7,241 nucleotides of DNA from Pseudomonadota bacterium (GTDB taxonomy: Bacteria > Pseudomonadota > Gammaproteobacteria > Xanthomonadales > Rhodanobacteraceae): NCBI GenBank assembly GCA_021787175.1, contig JAJYMF010000326.1, positions 1 to 7,241 of the forward strand, written 5' to 3'. How positions within the stretch are numbered: position 1 is the stretch's first letter; each line of letters begins with the position of its first letter. Position numbers and translations under genes: made by a program. Positions 1-5,935 of this stretch are shown one piece after another. The notes beneath the pieces were generated by a model. The model did no database searches, was not told the origin of the DNA, and saw only the letters and a list, made by a program, of their open reading frames with translations.

Positions 1-48
1 ATGGATGATCCGGCCAAGCGCGAGGCGCCCAAGGTGTCGTTCAGCTGA
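1..48 (+). CDS. lemA: 3' end of a probable LemA family protein gene (partial)
   Basis: Only the last 15 codons and the TGA stop are present; the 5' part lies before the window. The visible tail reads MDDPAKREAPKVSFS. LemA proteins (N-terminal membrane anchor plus a helical periplasmic domain) commonly finish with an acidic or Ala-rich stretch followed by PKV-F. LemA genes often sit directly upstream of M48 metalloproteases, as here, with an 18-bp gap that indicates one operon. The ATG at base 1 is probably an internal methionine rather than a start. The assignment rests on a short tail and on context, so it is tentative; any other small upstream gene could end this way. Confidence 0.5.
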   Translation: MDDPAKREAPKVSFS

Positions 49-66
49 CGCCCGCGGGAGCAAGCC

Positions 67-1878
67 GTGGATTTCTTCGCGCATCAGGAAAACGCGCGCC
101 GGCACACCCGGCGCATGGTGGTGCTGTTCGTGCTGGCGGTGACCGCGATCGTGATCGCGATCGACGCCGCGGTGGTGGTCGGTTTCGGCCTCGTCCAGCA
201 GCGCACCGACGGCAGCACGGCGCTGCCGGTCGGTACTCTGGTGGGCGTGAGTCTTGCCGTGATCGCGGTGATCGCGCTGGCTTCGCTGTTCCGCATGGCC
301 AGCCTGCGCGACGGCGGCGGCGCGGTCGCGCGCGGACTGGGCGCGACGCTGGTGCCGCCCGACACCGCCGACCCGGCGCTGCGCCGCCTGCGCAACGTGA
401 TCGAGGAGATCGCCATCGCCTCCGGCGTGCCGGTGCCGGAGATCTACGTCCTCGAACATGAGCCGGGCATCAATGCCTTCGCCGCCGGCTTCAGTCCTGC
501 CGACGCCGCGGTGTGCGTGACCCAGGGCTGCCTCGAGCGCCTCAACCGCGACGAGTTGCAGGGCGTGATCGCGCACGAGTTCAGCCACGTCCTCAACGGC
601 GACATGCGCATCAACATCCGACTGATGGGACTGGTGTTCGGCATCCTGGTCCTGAGCGTGATCGGCCGGCAGATCCTCAACGCCGGCTACTGGGGCGGCA
701 TCGGCATCGGCTCCTCGCGCGGACGCCGCGACAACAACGGCGGCGCGCTGGTGTTCGTCGGCATTGCCCTGCTGGTGGTCGGCGGCATCGGCGTGTTCTT
801 CGGGCGCCTGATCAAGGCCAGCGTGTCGCGTTCGCGCGAGGTGCTGGCCGATGCCTCGGCAGTGCAGTACACGCGGCAGACCAGCGGCATCGCCGGCGCA
901 CTGAAGAAGATCGGCGCGCTGGAGGCCGGCTCGGCGTTGACCGAGACGCACGGCGAGGAGGTCTCGCACATGCTGTTCGGCGAGGCCGGCGGCTACTCGG
1001 CGCTGTTCGCCACGCACCCGCCGCTGCTGGATCGCATCCGCACGCTGGAGCCGGGCTTCGATCCGCGCGAGCTCGAACGCCTGGCGCGCGACTGGTCCGA
1101 CGTTCGTCGCGCCGCCGATCCGGCCGATCCGCGCGCGACCCTGACCGGCATGCTGCCGGCCGCGATCGCCGTCGCCGCGAACGCGGCCGGCGGCAGCGCC
1201 GCGGTGCTGCCCGCCGCCGCCCGGCGCAGCGCGGTCGCGCCCGCCGGCGTCGCGGCGCAGGTCGCGCAACCCGGCCCCCAGGACTACGCGCACGCCGCCG
1301 CCGCGACCCGCGCCCTGCATCCGCTGCAGCGCCTGCCGCTGGCGGCGCTGGCGTTTCCGGCGCTGCGACGGCGCCCGCGCGCGCAGCTGGCGACGCTGGT
1401 GCAGACCCTGGATGCGCTGGCCGGCATCGACGGCAAGGTCGAACTGGAGGAGTACTGCCTGGCCACGCTGGTACGCGTGCAAGTGCTGGACGCCCTCGAT
1501 CCCGCGCGCGGCTTCGTGGCCGGTGCGGCCAAGCTCGACGCCTGCCGCGACGACTTCGCGCTGGTCGCCGCGCTGGTCGCCGAGTTCGGGCACGACGACG
1601 AAGCCGGCGCGCGCCGCGCCTTCCAGCTCGCGCTGCAGGAGGCGCTGCCCGGCGTGGCTCTGGACTACGCGCCGCCGGTCGACTGGCGGCCGCGGCTGGA
1701 TACGGCGCTGGGCCGGCTCGATCGCCTGAGTCCGGCCGGCAAGGAGCTGGTGGTGCGCGGACTGACCCGCGCCATCCGCGAGGACGGCCAGGTGCGCGTC
1801 GCCGAAGCCGAGCTGCTGCGCGTGGTCTGCGCTGCGCTGCACTGTCCGCTGCCGCTGCGCCTCGACGGCAGCGACTGA
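67..1878 (+). CDS. Membrane-bound M48 family zinc metallopeptidase with C-terminal TerB-like extension
   Basis: This is a 603-aa membrane protease of the M48 (HtpX/Ste24-like) family, expected to cleave misfolded or damaged membrane proteins. Two hydrophobic helices lie near the N-terminus (about residues 17-43 and 54-77). The zinc site HEFSH is at residues 170-174, and the third ligand is probably Glu258 in SREVLADASA. Two more hydrophobic segments (about 187-203 and 226-247) lie between them, as in HtpX. After the catalytic domain (to about residue 345) comes an Ala/Pro-rich linker (about 365-425). The C-terminal part carries two similar acidic motifs, DGKVELEEY (from 455) and EDGQVRVAEAELL (from 572), which resemble the metal-binding repeats of TerB-like domains. 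The start is GTG at 67, with GGAG at 57-60 as ribosome binding site. It follows the probable lemA tail by 18 bp. The protein is about twice the length of HtpX. The family is certain; the substrate is unknown. Confidence 0.9.
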   Translation: MDFFAHQENARRHTRRMVVLFVLAVTAIVIAIDAAVVVGFGLVQQRTDGSTALPVGTLVGVSLAVIAVIALASLFRMASLRDGGGAVARGLGATLVPPDTADPALRRLRNVIEEIAIASGVPVPEIYVLEHEPGINAFAAGFSPADAAVCVTQGCLERLNRDELQGVIAHEFSHVLNGDMRINIRLMGLVFGILVLSVIGRQILNAGYWGGIGIGSSRGRRDNNGGALVFVGIALLVVGGIGVFFGRLIKASVSRSREVLADASAVQYTRQTSGIAGALKKIGALEAGSALTETHGEEVSHMLFGEAGGYSALFATHPPLLDRIRTLEPGFDPRELERLARDWSDVRRAADPADPRATLTGMLPAAIAVAANAAGGSAAVLPAAARRSAVAPAGVAAQVAQPGPQDYAHAAAATRALHPLQRLPLAALAFPALRRRPRAQLATLVQTLDALAGIDGKVELEEYCLATLVRVQVLDALDPARGFVAGAAKLDACRDDFALVAALVAEFGHDDEAGARRAFQLALQEALPGVALDYAPPVDWRPRLDTALGRLDRLSPAGKELVVRGLTRAIREDGQVRVAEAELLRVVCAALHCPLPLRLDGSD

Positions 1879-1955
1879 GAGCTGCCGCGTCTCTCGTTGA
1901 GCCCGTCCCGTTCAACCGGTGTGCGTGACGATTTTCCCGGTTCCGGGCCTGCGAT

Positions 1956-3539
1956 TCACCTGGCCGCGGCGCGGCCGAGGATCAGGTCCGCCGCCTGCTC
2001 GGCGATCATGATGGTCGGCGCATTGGTGTTGCCGCCCGGCAGGTCGGGCATCACCGAGGCGTCGATCACGCGCAGACCGTCGATGCCGCGCGCGCGCAGC
2101 TCGCTGTCCACCACCGCCCGGTCGTCGGCGCCCATGCGACAGGTGCCGACGGGGTGGTAGATGGTCTCCGCCTTGCGCCGCACGAAGGCCGCGATCGCGG
2201 CTTGGTCCTGCACGTCGTCGCCGGGAAAGATCTCGGTGCCGCGGAACGCATCGAAGGGCGTCTGCGCGAAGATCCGCCGCGACAGGCGCACGCCCTCGAT
2301 CAGCATCTTCAGGTCATGGCCTTCGGCGTCGCCGAGGTAGTTGGCGAAGATGCGCACTTTGGCGGCGGGGTCGCGCGAAGCCAGCCGCAGGCGGCCACGG
2401 CTCTGCGGGTGCAGTCCACAGGCGTGCAGGGTATAGCCGTAACCGGGCAGGCGATGACGGCCGTGGTCGTCGAGCTGGGCCGGCACGAAATGGAACTGCA
2501 TGTCGCAGTCCGGACCGCTGGCGTGGCGGGTGCGCACGAAGCCGCCGGCCTCGGCGATGTTGGACGTGCCGATGCCCTGACGCCTGAACAGGAACTCGAG
2601 CGCCACGGCGAGATCGTTGGTGCGGTCATAGGTGATCTTCTGCGGCGTGGTCACCAGGGTGCAGATGTCGAGATGGTCTTGCAGGTTGCCGCCGACGTCG
2701 GGCGCGTCGACCTGGACGGCTATGTCGTGCTCGCGCAGGTGCCCGGCCGGGCCGATGCCGGACAACATCAGCAGCTGCGGCGAGTTCAGCGCGCCGCCGG
2801 CCAGCAGCACCTCGCCGGTCTCGATGCGGCGACCGCCGCGCAGGATCACGCCGACGGCGCGACCGCCTTCGATCAGCACGCGCTCGACCGGCGCGCCGGT
2901 CAGCACGGTGAGGTTCTCGCGCTCGCGCGCGGGCCTGAGATAGCCGACCGCGGTCGAGCAGCGCGCGCCGTCGCGCTGGGTGGCCTGGTAATAGCCGAAA
3001 CCTTCCTGCTGCGGGCCGTTGAAGTCGTCGTTGCGCGCGTATCCGGCTGCGCTGGCGGCATCGACGAACACGCCGCTCAGTGGATTGGTATAACGAAGGT
3101 CGGCCACGCCCAGCGGCCCACCGGTGCCGTGCAGCGCATCGGCGCCGCGGGTGTTGTCCTCGGCGCGGCGGAAATAGGGCAGGACGCGGGGCCAGCTCCA
3201 GCGCGCATCGCCGGCCAGTCGCGCCCAGCGGTCATAGTCGGAGGGCACGCCGCGGATGTAGCACATGGCATTGATCGAGCTGGAGCCGCCCAGCACCTTG
3301 CCGCGCGGCCACCACAGGCGGCGGCCATCCAGATGCGGTTCGGGCTCGGTCGTGTAGTCCCAGTTGACGCCCTTGCGGCCGACCAGCCTGGCCAGTCCGG
3401 CGGGCATGTGGATGAAGGGATGCCAGTCGCGGCCGCCGGCCTCGAGCAGCAGCACCCGCCGATGCGAATCGGCGGACAGCCGGTTGGCCAGCACGCAGCC
3501 GGCCGAGCCGGCACCGACGATGATGTGGTCGAAGTCCAT
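1956..3539 (-). CDS. GMC family FAD-dependent oxidoreductase (alcohol/choline dehydrogenase-like)
   Basis: This 527-aa flavoprotein should oxidise an alcohol to an aldehyde using FAD, in the manner of BetA choline dehydrogenase or AlkJ. The N-terminus has the dinucleotide-binding motif VGAGSAG (residues 8-14), with Glu34 in LLEAGG to hold the FAD ribose. The first GMC signature is GKVLGGSSSINAMCYIRG (80-97) and the second is GGALNSPQLLMLSGIG (248-263). The catalytic pair is His462 in YHPVGTCRMG and Asn504 in GGNTNAPT, the usual His/Asn arrangement. Length is normal. The open frame extends 71 codons further upstream, but the family N-terminus (DHIIVGAG) and a strong GAGGGG ribosome binding site place the start at 3539. 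No aldehyde dehydrogenase, BetI or cytochrome partner is adjacent, so choline specificity is not supported and the substrate is open. It converges with the M48 gene across a 77-bp gap that holds no clear terminator. Confidence 0.93.
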   Translation of the reverse strand: MDFDHIIVGAGSAGCVLANRLSADSHRRVLLLEAGGRDWHPFIHMPAGLARLVGRKGVNWDYTTEPEPHLDGRRLWWPRGKVLGGSSSINAMCYIRGVPSDYDRWARLAGDARWSWPRVLPYFRRAEDNTRGADALHGTGGPLGVADLRYTNPLSGVFVDAASAAGYARNDDFNGPQQEGFGYYQATQRDGARCSTAVGYLRPARERENLTVLTGAPVERVLIEGGRAVGVILRGGRRIETGEVLLAGGALNSPQLLMLSGIGPAGHLREHDIAVQVDAPDVGGNLQDHLDICTLVTTPQKITYDRTNDLAVALEFLFRRQGIGTSNIAEAGGFVRTRHASGPDCDMQFHFVPAQLDDHGRHRLPGYGYTLHACGLHPQSRGRLRLASRDPAAKVRIFANYLGDAEGHDLKMLIEGVRLSRRIFAQTPFDAFRGTEIFPGDDVQDQAAIAAFVRRKAETIYHPVGTCRMGADDRAVVDSELRARGIDGLRVIDASVMPDLPGGNTNAPTIMIAEQAADLILGRAAAR

Positions 3540-3543
3540 GCGG

Positions 3544-3550
3544 TCCCCTC
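3544..3550 (-). promoter_or_regulatory. Ribosome binding site of the GMC oxidoreductase gene
   Basis: Read on the minus strand, GAGGGGA lies 4 bases before the ATG at 3539. It decides the start: the longer upstream frame would begin inside the divergent transporter gene and has no family homology in its first 71 codons. Confidence 0.75.
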
Positions 3551-3560
3551 GTGGCTGGCT

Positions 3561-3582
3561 CCGCACGGTGCGATATGTGCGG
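3561..3582. repeat. 22-bp inverted repeat in the GMC leader (6-bp arms)
   Basis: CCGCAC at 3561-3566 and GTGCGG at 3577-3582 are perfect inverted copies separated by 10 bp. It lies 22-43 bp upstream of the GMC start codon. It could be a repressor operator or a hairpin in the 5' leader. The arms are short for such GC-rich DNA, so chance is possible. Confidence 0.4.
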
Positions 3583-3584
3583 AT

Positions 3585-3596
3585 GGCTTGCAAGCC
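3585..3596. promoter_or_regulatory. Perfect 12-bp palindrome GGCTTGCAAGCC, candidate operator
   Basis: The sequence GGCTTGCAAGCC equals its own reverse complement. It starts 46 bp upstream of the GMC gene, in the spacer shared with the divergent transporter, and lies 3 bp from the neighbouring 22-bp inverted repeat. Position and symmetry suit a binding site for a dimeric regulator, but no regulator gene lies next to it in the window. A role is inferred only from symmetry and position. Confidence 0.4.
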
Positions 3597-3639
3597 TGCG
3601 CGGCGTTGCGTCGCGCTGGCGTCGAGGGTGCGCGCTTGA

Positions 3640-3653
3640 CGCCGCCTGCGGCG
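3640..3653. repeat. 14-bp inverted repeat CGCCGC-CT-GCGGCG in the divergent spacer
   Basis: Perfect 6-bp arms flank a CT centre in the middle of the spacer between the GMC gene and the transporter. It could be an operator, but such GC-only symmetry is common in DNA of this composition. Confidence 0.25.
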
Positions 3654-3680
3654 CAGCGACCCGCACGCGCGACTGCATGC

Positions 3681-3686
3681 TAGGCT
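3681..3686 (+). promoter_or_regulatory. Candidate -10 element (TAGGCT) for the transporter gene
   Basis: TAGGCT in the context GCTAGGCTG fits the TAnnnT form of the primary sigma factor -10 box. Transcription would start near 3693, giving a leader of about 20 nt before the GTG at 3715. No good -35 box sits at the proper distance; TTGACG at 3636-3641 is far too distant. A closely similar block, GCTAGACTG, lies on the minus strand before the CBS gene, which raises its credibility. Confidence 0.4.
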
Positions 3687-3714
3687 GATTTCGACTTCCG
3701 ACTGCGATGCTCGC

Positions 3715-5052
3715 GTGACCGCATCGACCGCCGACCGCCGCAGCGAGATCACGGCCTCGATCCAGGCCTTCCTGGCGTTCTTCTGCCTGCTGGCAGCGTA
3801 TTTCGTGCTGCGTCCGGTGCGCGATCAGCTGGGTGGCGCCGTCGGTGCGGTGGCGCTGCCGTGGTTCTATGCCGCCACCTTCGTGGTCACGCTGGCCCTG
3901 ACGCCGGTGTTCGGCGGCCTCGCCGCGTGGTTGCCGCGCCGGCGCCTGCTGGCCTGGACCTACGGTTTCTTCGTCGTCTGTCTGCTGGCGTTCGCGCCGG
4001 CCTTCGCCGCGCAAGCACGCATCGGCGCGTTCACGCTGGGCGTGGTGTTCTTCGTCTGGGTCAGCGTGTTCAATCTGTTCGTGGTGTCGCTGTTCTGGAG
4101 TTTCATGGCCGATGTGTTCGTCAGCGCCAGCGCGCGCCGGCTGTTTCCGCGCATCGCGCTGGGCGGCACCGCCGGCGCGCTGGCCGGGCCGCTGCTGACC
4201 TCGCTGCTGGTCGGCGTGATCGGCGTGGCGCTGCTGCTGGTGGTGTCCGCGGGGTTGCTGCTGCTGGCGCTGGCGCTGATGTTGCGCATCGGTCGCGGCA
4301 CCGGGACGCGGCCGGCCGACGAGCTGGCGCTGGGCGGCAGTCTGTGGGCCGGTTTGCGGCAGGTGTTCAGCGAGCCCTTCCTGCGCAGGATGGCATGGCT
4401 GATGCTGCTGGGTGACGGTGTCGGCACCGTGGCCTATGCGCTGGTGGCCGATTACGCCAAGACGCATCTGGCCGGCGTGGCGGCACGCACGGCGTTCTAT
4501 GCGCACATGGACCTCGCCACCAACCTGCTGGTGGTGCTGCTGCAGACAGGCGTGAGCTCCTGGCTGCTGGCACGGCGTCAGGGGCCGACCCTGGGCCTGG
4601 TGCTGCCGGCGCTGGTCAACGTGGCCGTGCTGGCCGCGATCACCGCGCTGGGCGCGGTGGCCCTGCCGCTGCCGTGGCTGGACGTTTCGGCCGGGCTGCG
4701 TCTGGTCTGGGTCGGTGTGCCGCTGCTGGCGCTGCTGCAGATCCTCACGCGCGGGTTCACCTACGGCATGCTGGGACCGGCGATCAACGCGCTGTACACG
4801 CGGGTGGCGCGCGAGGCGCGCTACAAGGGCAAGAATTTCATCGAGACCGCGGTCTGGCGCTTCGGCGATGTGGCGGTGACGACCACGCTCAATGCGCTGC
4901 GGGGACTGGGCGTGGGGATTGCCGGGCTGGCGCTGCTGAGCACGCTGGGCGCGGCGGCGGCGGCGCGCATCGGCTACCGCGCCGCGCACTCGGGCGATCT
5001 GGCACCGGAAGCGCCGACCGTGTCCGCGGAGCGCGCTCAGCCGACGATATAG
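3715..5052 (+). CDS. Twelve-helix inner-membrane carrier, NTP/NDP translocase (Npt/TLC)-like or MFS-type
   Basis: This is a 445-aa, very hydrophobic inner-membrane protein with about 12 predicted helices. Helix 1 is at about 17-32, helices 2-6 lie between 46 and 190, a loop spans about 191-220, and helices 7-12 lie between 224 and 415. The pattern YFVLRPVRDQLG (29-40), the segment SLFWSFMADVF (125-135) and the basic cytoplasmic motif ARYKGKNFIETAVWRFGD (368-385) recall the Npt1/Npt2 (TLC) family of nucleotide carriers and their uncharacterised relatives in free-living bacteria. Family membership is from recall of motifs. Whether it exchanges ATP/ADP is unknown, and a general MFS label would also fit. 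The first usable start is GTG at 3715; no clear ribosome binding site precedes it and no in-frame ATG is nearby, so the start is uncertain. The gene is divergent from the GMC gene. Its 3' end overlaps the convergent CBS gene by 16 bp. Confidence 0.75.
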   Translation: MTASTADRRSEITASIQAFLAFFCLLAAYFVLRPVRDQLGGAVGAVALPWFYAATFVVTLALTPVFGGLAAWLPRRRLLAWTYGFFVVCLLAFAPAFAAQARIGAFTLGVVFFVWVSVFNLFVVSLFWSFMADVFVSASARRLFPRIALGGTAGALAGPLLTSLLVGVIGVALLLVVSAGLLLLALALMLRIGRGTGTRPADELALGGSLWAGLRQVFSEPFLRRMAWLMLLGDGVGTVAYALVADYAKTHLAGVAARTAFYAHMDLATNLLVVLLQTGVSSWLLARRQGPTLGLVLPALVNVAVLAAITALGAVALPLPWLDVSAGLRLVWVGVPLLALLQILTRGFTYGMLGPAINALYTRVAREARYKGKNFIETAVWRFGDVAVTTTLNALRGLGVGIAGLALLSTLGAAAAARIGYRAAHSGDLAPEAPTVSAERAQPTI

Positions 5053-5465
5053 CGCTGCAGGTGCTCGATCTGCTGCGCCTGTTCGTCGATGGTGGCCTTG
5101 ACCAGATCGCCGATCGAGATCACGCCGATCACCTTGCCGCGCTCCAGTACCGGCAGATGACGCACGCGGCTGTCGGTGCACAGACGCATGCAGGCCTCGA
5201 CGCTGTCGCCCGGCCCTACGGTCAGCACCGGTGAGGACATGATCTCCGCCACCGGCGTGTCCGCCGACGAGCGCGCGTGCAGGATCACCTTGCGCGCGTA
5301 GTCGCGTTCGGAAACGATGCCCAGCAGGGTATCGCCGCGCATCACCAGCAGCGCGCCGACCTGGTGTTCGGCCATGCGCTTGATCGCCGCCAGCACCGGC
5401 TCGTCCGGGGCAATGGCGTGAACCTGCGCGCCCTTGGTTTCCAGCAGATGCTTGACCAGTAGCAT
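5037..5465 (-). CDS. Two-CBS-domain protein
   Basis: This is a 142-aa soluble protein made almost entirely of a tandem CBS (Bateman) pair. CBS1 is at about residues 10-62 and CBS2 at about 75-126. Each ends in the expected strand-turn with an Asp that usually contacts the ribose of an adenine nucleotide: GIVSERD (49-55) and GVISIGD (114-120). A short amphipathic tail follows (EQAQQIEHLQRYI). Such stand-alone CBS proteins bind AMP, ATP, NAD or S-adenosylmethionine and act as energy or redox sensors for partner enzymes; the partner here is unknown. The frame stays open 48 codons upstream, but the start at 5465 is chosen because GGAGG lies 5 bases before it and the family begins here (MLLVKHLLETKG). 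The 3' end overlaps the transporter tail by 16 bp, and the gene is divergent from the ars operon. No role in arsenic resistance is implied by the sequence. Confidence 0.9.
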   Translation of the reverse strand: MLLVKHLLETKGAQVHAIAPDEPVLAAIKRMAEHQVGALLVMRGDTLLGIVSERDYARKVILHARSSADTPVAEIMSSPVLTVGPGDSVEACMRLCTDSRVRHLPVLERGKVIGVISIGDLVKATIDEQAQQIEHLQRYIVG

Positions 5466-5470
5466 GCGAG

Positions 5471-5475
5471 CCTCC
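5471..5475 (-). promoter_or_regulatory. Ribosome binding site of the CBS protein gene
   Basis: On the minus strand GGAGG stands 5 bases before the ATG at 5465. It fixes the start against the longer upstream frame, which would run back through the divergent ars promoter region. Confidence 0.8.
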
Positions 5476-5506
5476 GCGGCCGACAGCTGATGGCCGGCCA
5501 TGGGGC

Positions 5507-5512
5507 AGTCTA
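5507..5512 (-). promoter_or_regulatory. Candidate -10 element (TAGACT) for the CBS protein gene
   Basis: On the minus strand the block GCTAGACTG contains TAGACT, a TAnnnT-type -10 box. Transcription would start near 5500, giving a leader of about 35 nt with the GGAGG site in a suitable place. No obvious -35 box is seen. The same block, differing by one base, precedes the transporter gene at 3679-3687 on the plus strand. Confidence 0.45.
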
Positions 5513-5553
5513 GCGCTGTGGCCCGACGCGGGCATGTGCGCCGCAGCATGCAC

Positions 5554-5581
5554 TTGCCTTGCGCTGAAATAGTTCTATGAT
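5554..5581 (+). promoter_or_regulatory. Promoter of the arsR-arsC-acr3 operon
   Basis: A -35 box TTGCCT (5554-5559, 4 of 6 consensus bases) and a -10 box TATGAT (5576-5581, 5 of 6) are separated by 16 bp. The predicted transcription start is about 5587-5590, just before the arsR ATG at 5591, so the mRNA would have almost no leader. The local AT content is higher than in the surrounding genes. Confidence 0.6.
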
Positions 5582-5590
5582 TCCGGAACC
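5569..5590. promoter_or_regulatory. Candidate ArsR operator overlapping the -10 box
   Basis: Two symmetric blocks lie side by side. ATAG-TT-CTAT is at 5569-5578. GATTCCGGAACC is at 5579-5590; it contains the perfect palindrome TTCCGGAA, and its 12 bp match in 5 of 6 pairs. GTTC (5572-5575) and GAAC (5586-5589) also form arms of a wider inverted repeat. The blocks cover the -10 box and the predicted start point, where ArsR repressors usually bind to block RNA polymerase. Which symmetry is the true site cannot be told from one sequence. Confidence 0.5.
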
Positions 5591-5935
5591 ATGAATACGT
5601 CTGCCGCACTCGAATCGCTCAAGGCGCTGGCCCAGGAACACCGCCTGGCGCTGTATCGCCTGCTGGTGCAGGCGGGCAGCGCGGGCATGCCCGTGGGAGC
5701 GCTGGGCGCGCGCCTCGGCCTGCCCGGCGCCACCCTCAGCAATCATCTCAATGTGCTGCGCGCGGCCGGCCTGGTGCGCGACGTCCGCGAGGGCCGGGTG
5801 ATCCGCTGCCGCGCCGACTACGCGCGCATGGACGCGCTGCTCGCCTACCTCACCGAAAACTGCTGCGCGGGCGACGCAAGCGCTTGCGCGCCGGCCGTCG
5901 TCTGTGCGCCGACTCCGCGCAGGAAGTCCCGATGA
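5591..5935 (+). CDS. arsR: ArsR/SmtB family arsenic-responsive repressor
   Basis: This 114-aa winged-helix repressor is predicted to sit on the ars promoter and leave it when As(III) binds. The helix-turn-helix covers about residues 33-62, with recognition helix ATLSNHLNVLRAAGLV (47-62). The wing follows in RDVREGRVIRC (63-73). The CxCxxC site of the E. coli ArsR DNA-binding helix is absent. Cysteines instead cluster at the C-terminus: Cys91-Cys92 in TENCC, then Cys99 and Cys105. This matches the Acidithiobacillus ferrooxidans type of ArsR, where a vicinal Cys pair and a third nearby Cys bind arsenite. The start is ATG 5591; there is no good ribosome binding site (only GGAA 2 bases away), which agrees with a nearly leaderless transcript. 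It overlaps arsC by ATGA, so translation is probably coupled. The gene heads the operon and likely represses itself. Confidence 0.93.
   Translation: MNTSAALESLKALAQEHRLALYRLLVQAGSAGMPVGALGARLGLPGATLSNHLNVLRAAGLVRDVREGRVIRCRADYARMDALLAYLTENCCAGDASACAPAVVCAPTPRRKSR

Noticed and set aside
513..1928. A 471-codon plus-strand frame and a 367-codon minus-strand frame (812-1915) within the M48 gene
   Set aside because: Both overlap the zinc protease and give Arg/Ala/Pro-rich translations without motifs; they are shadow frames.
1877..1947. Possible terminators between the M48 and GMC genes (GAGAG/CTCTC at 1877-1895; CCCGG-TT-CCGGG at 1936-1947)
   Set aside because: The stems are only 4-5 bp and no run of T follows the hairpin on the strand that would need it, so neither qualifies as an intrinsic terminator.
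2154..3683. A 509-codon plus-strand frame opposite the GMC gene
   Set aside because: The GMC frame carries every family signature; the opposite frame has none and is a composition artefact.
3636..3686. TTGACG (3636-3641) as the -35 partner of TAGGCT (3681-3686)
   Set aside because: The gap is 39 bp, more than double the 16-18 bp needed by a sigma-70 type promoter.
3232..5553. A 773-codon open frame on the minus strand across the transporter and parts of the GMC and CBS genes
   Set aside because: It is antisense to well-supported genes, and its translation is rich in Arg, Gln, His and Ala with no domain. Such frames arise from the strong G/C bias at third codon positions.
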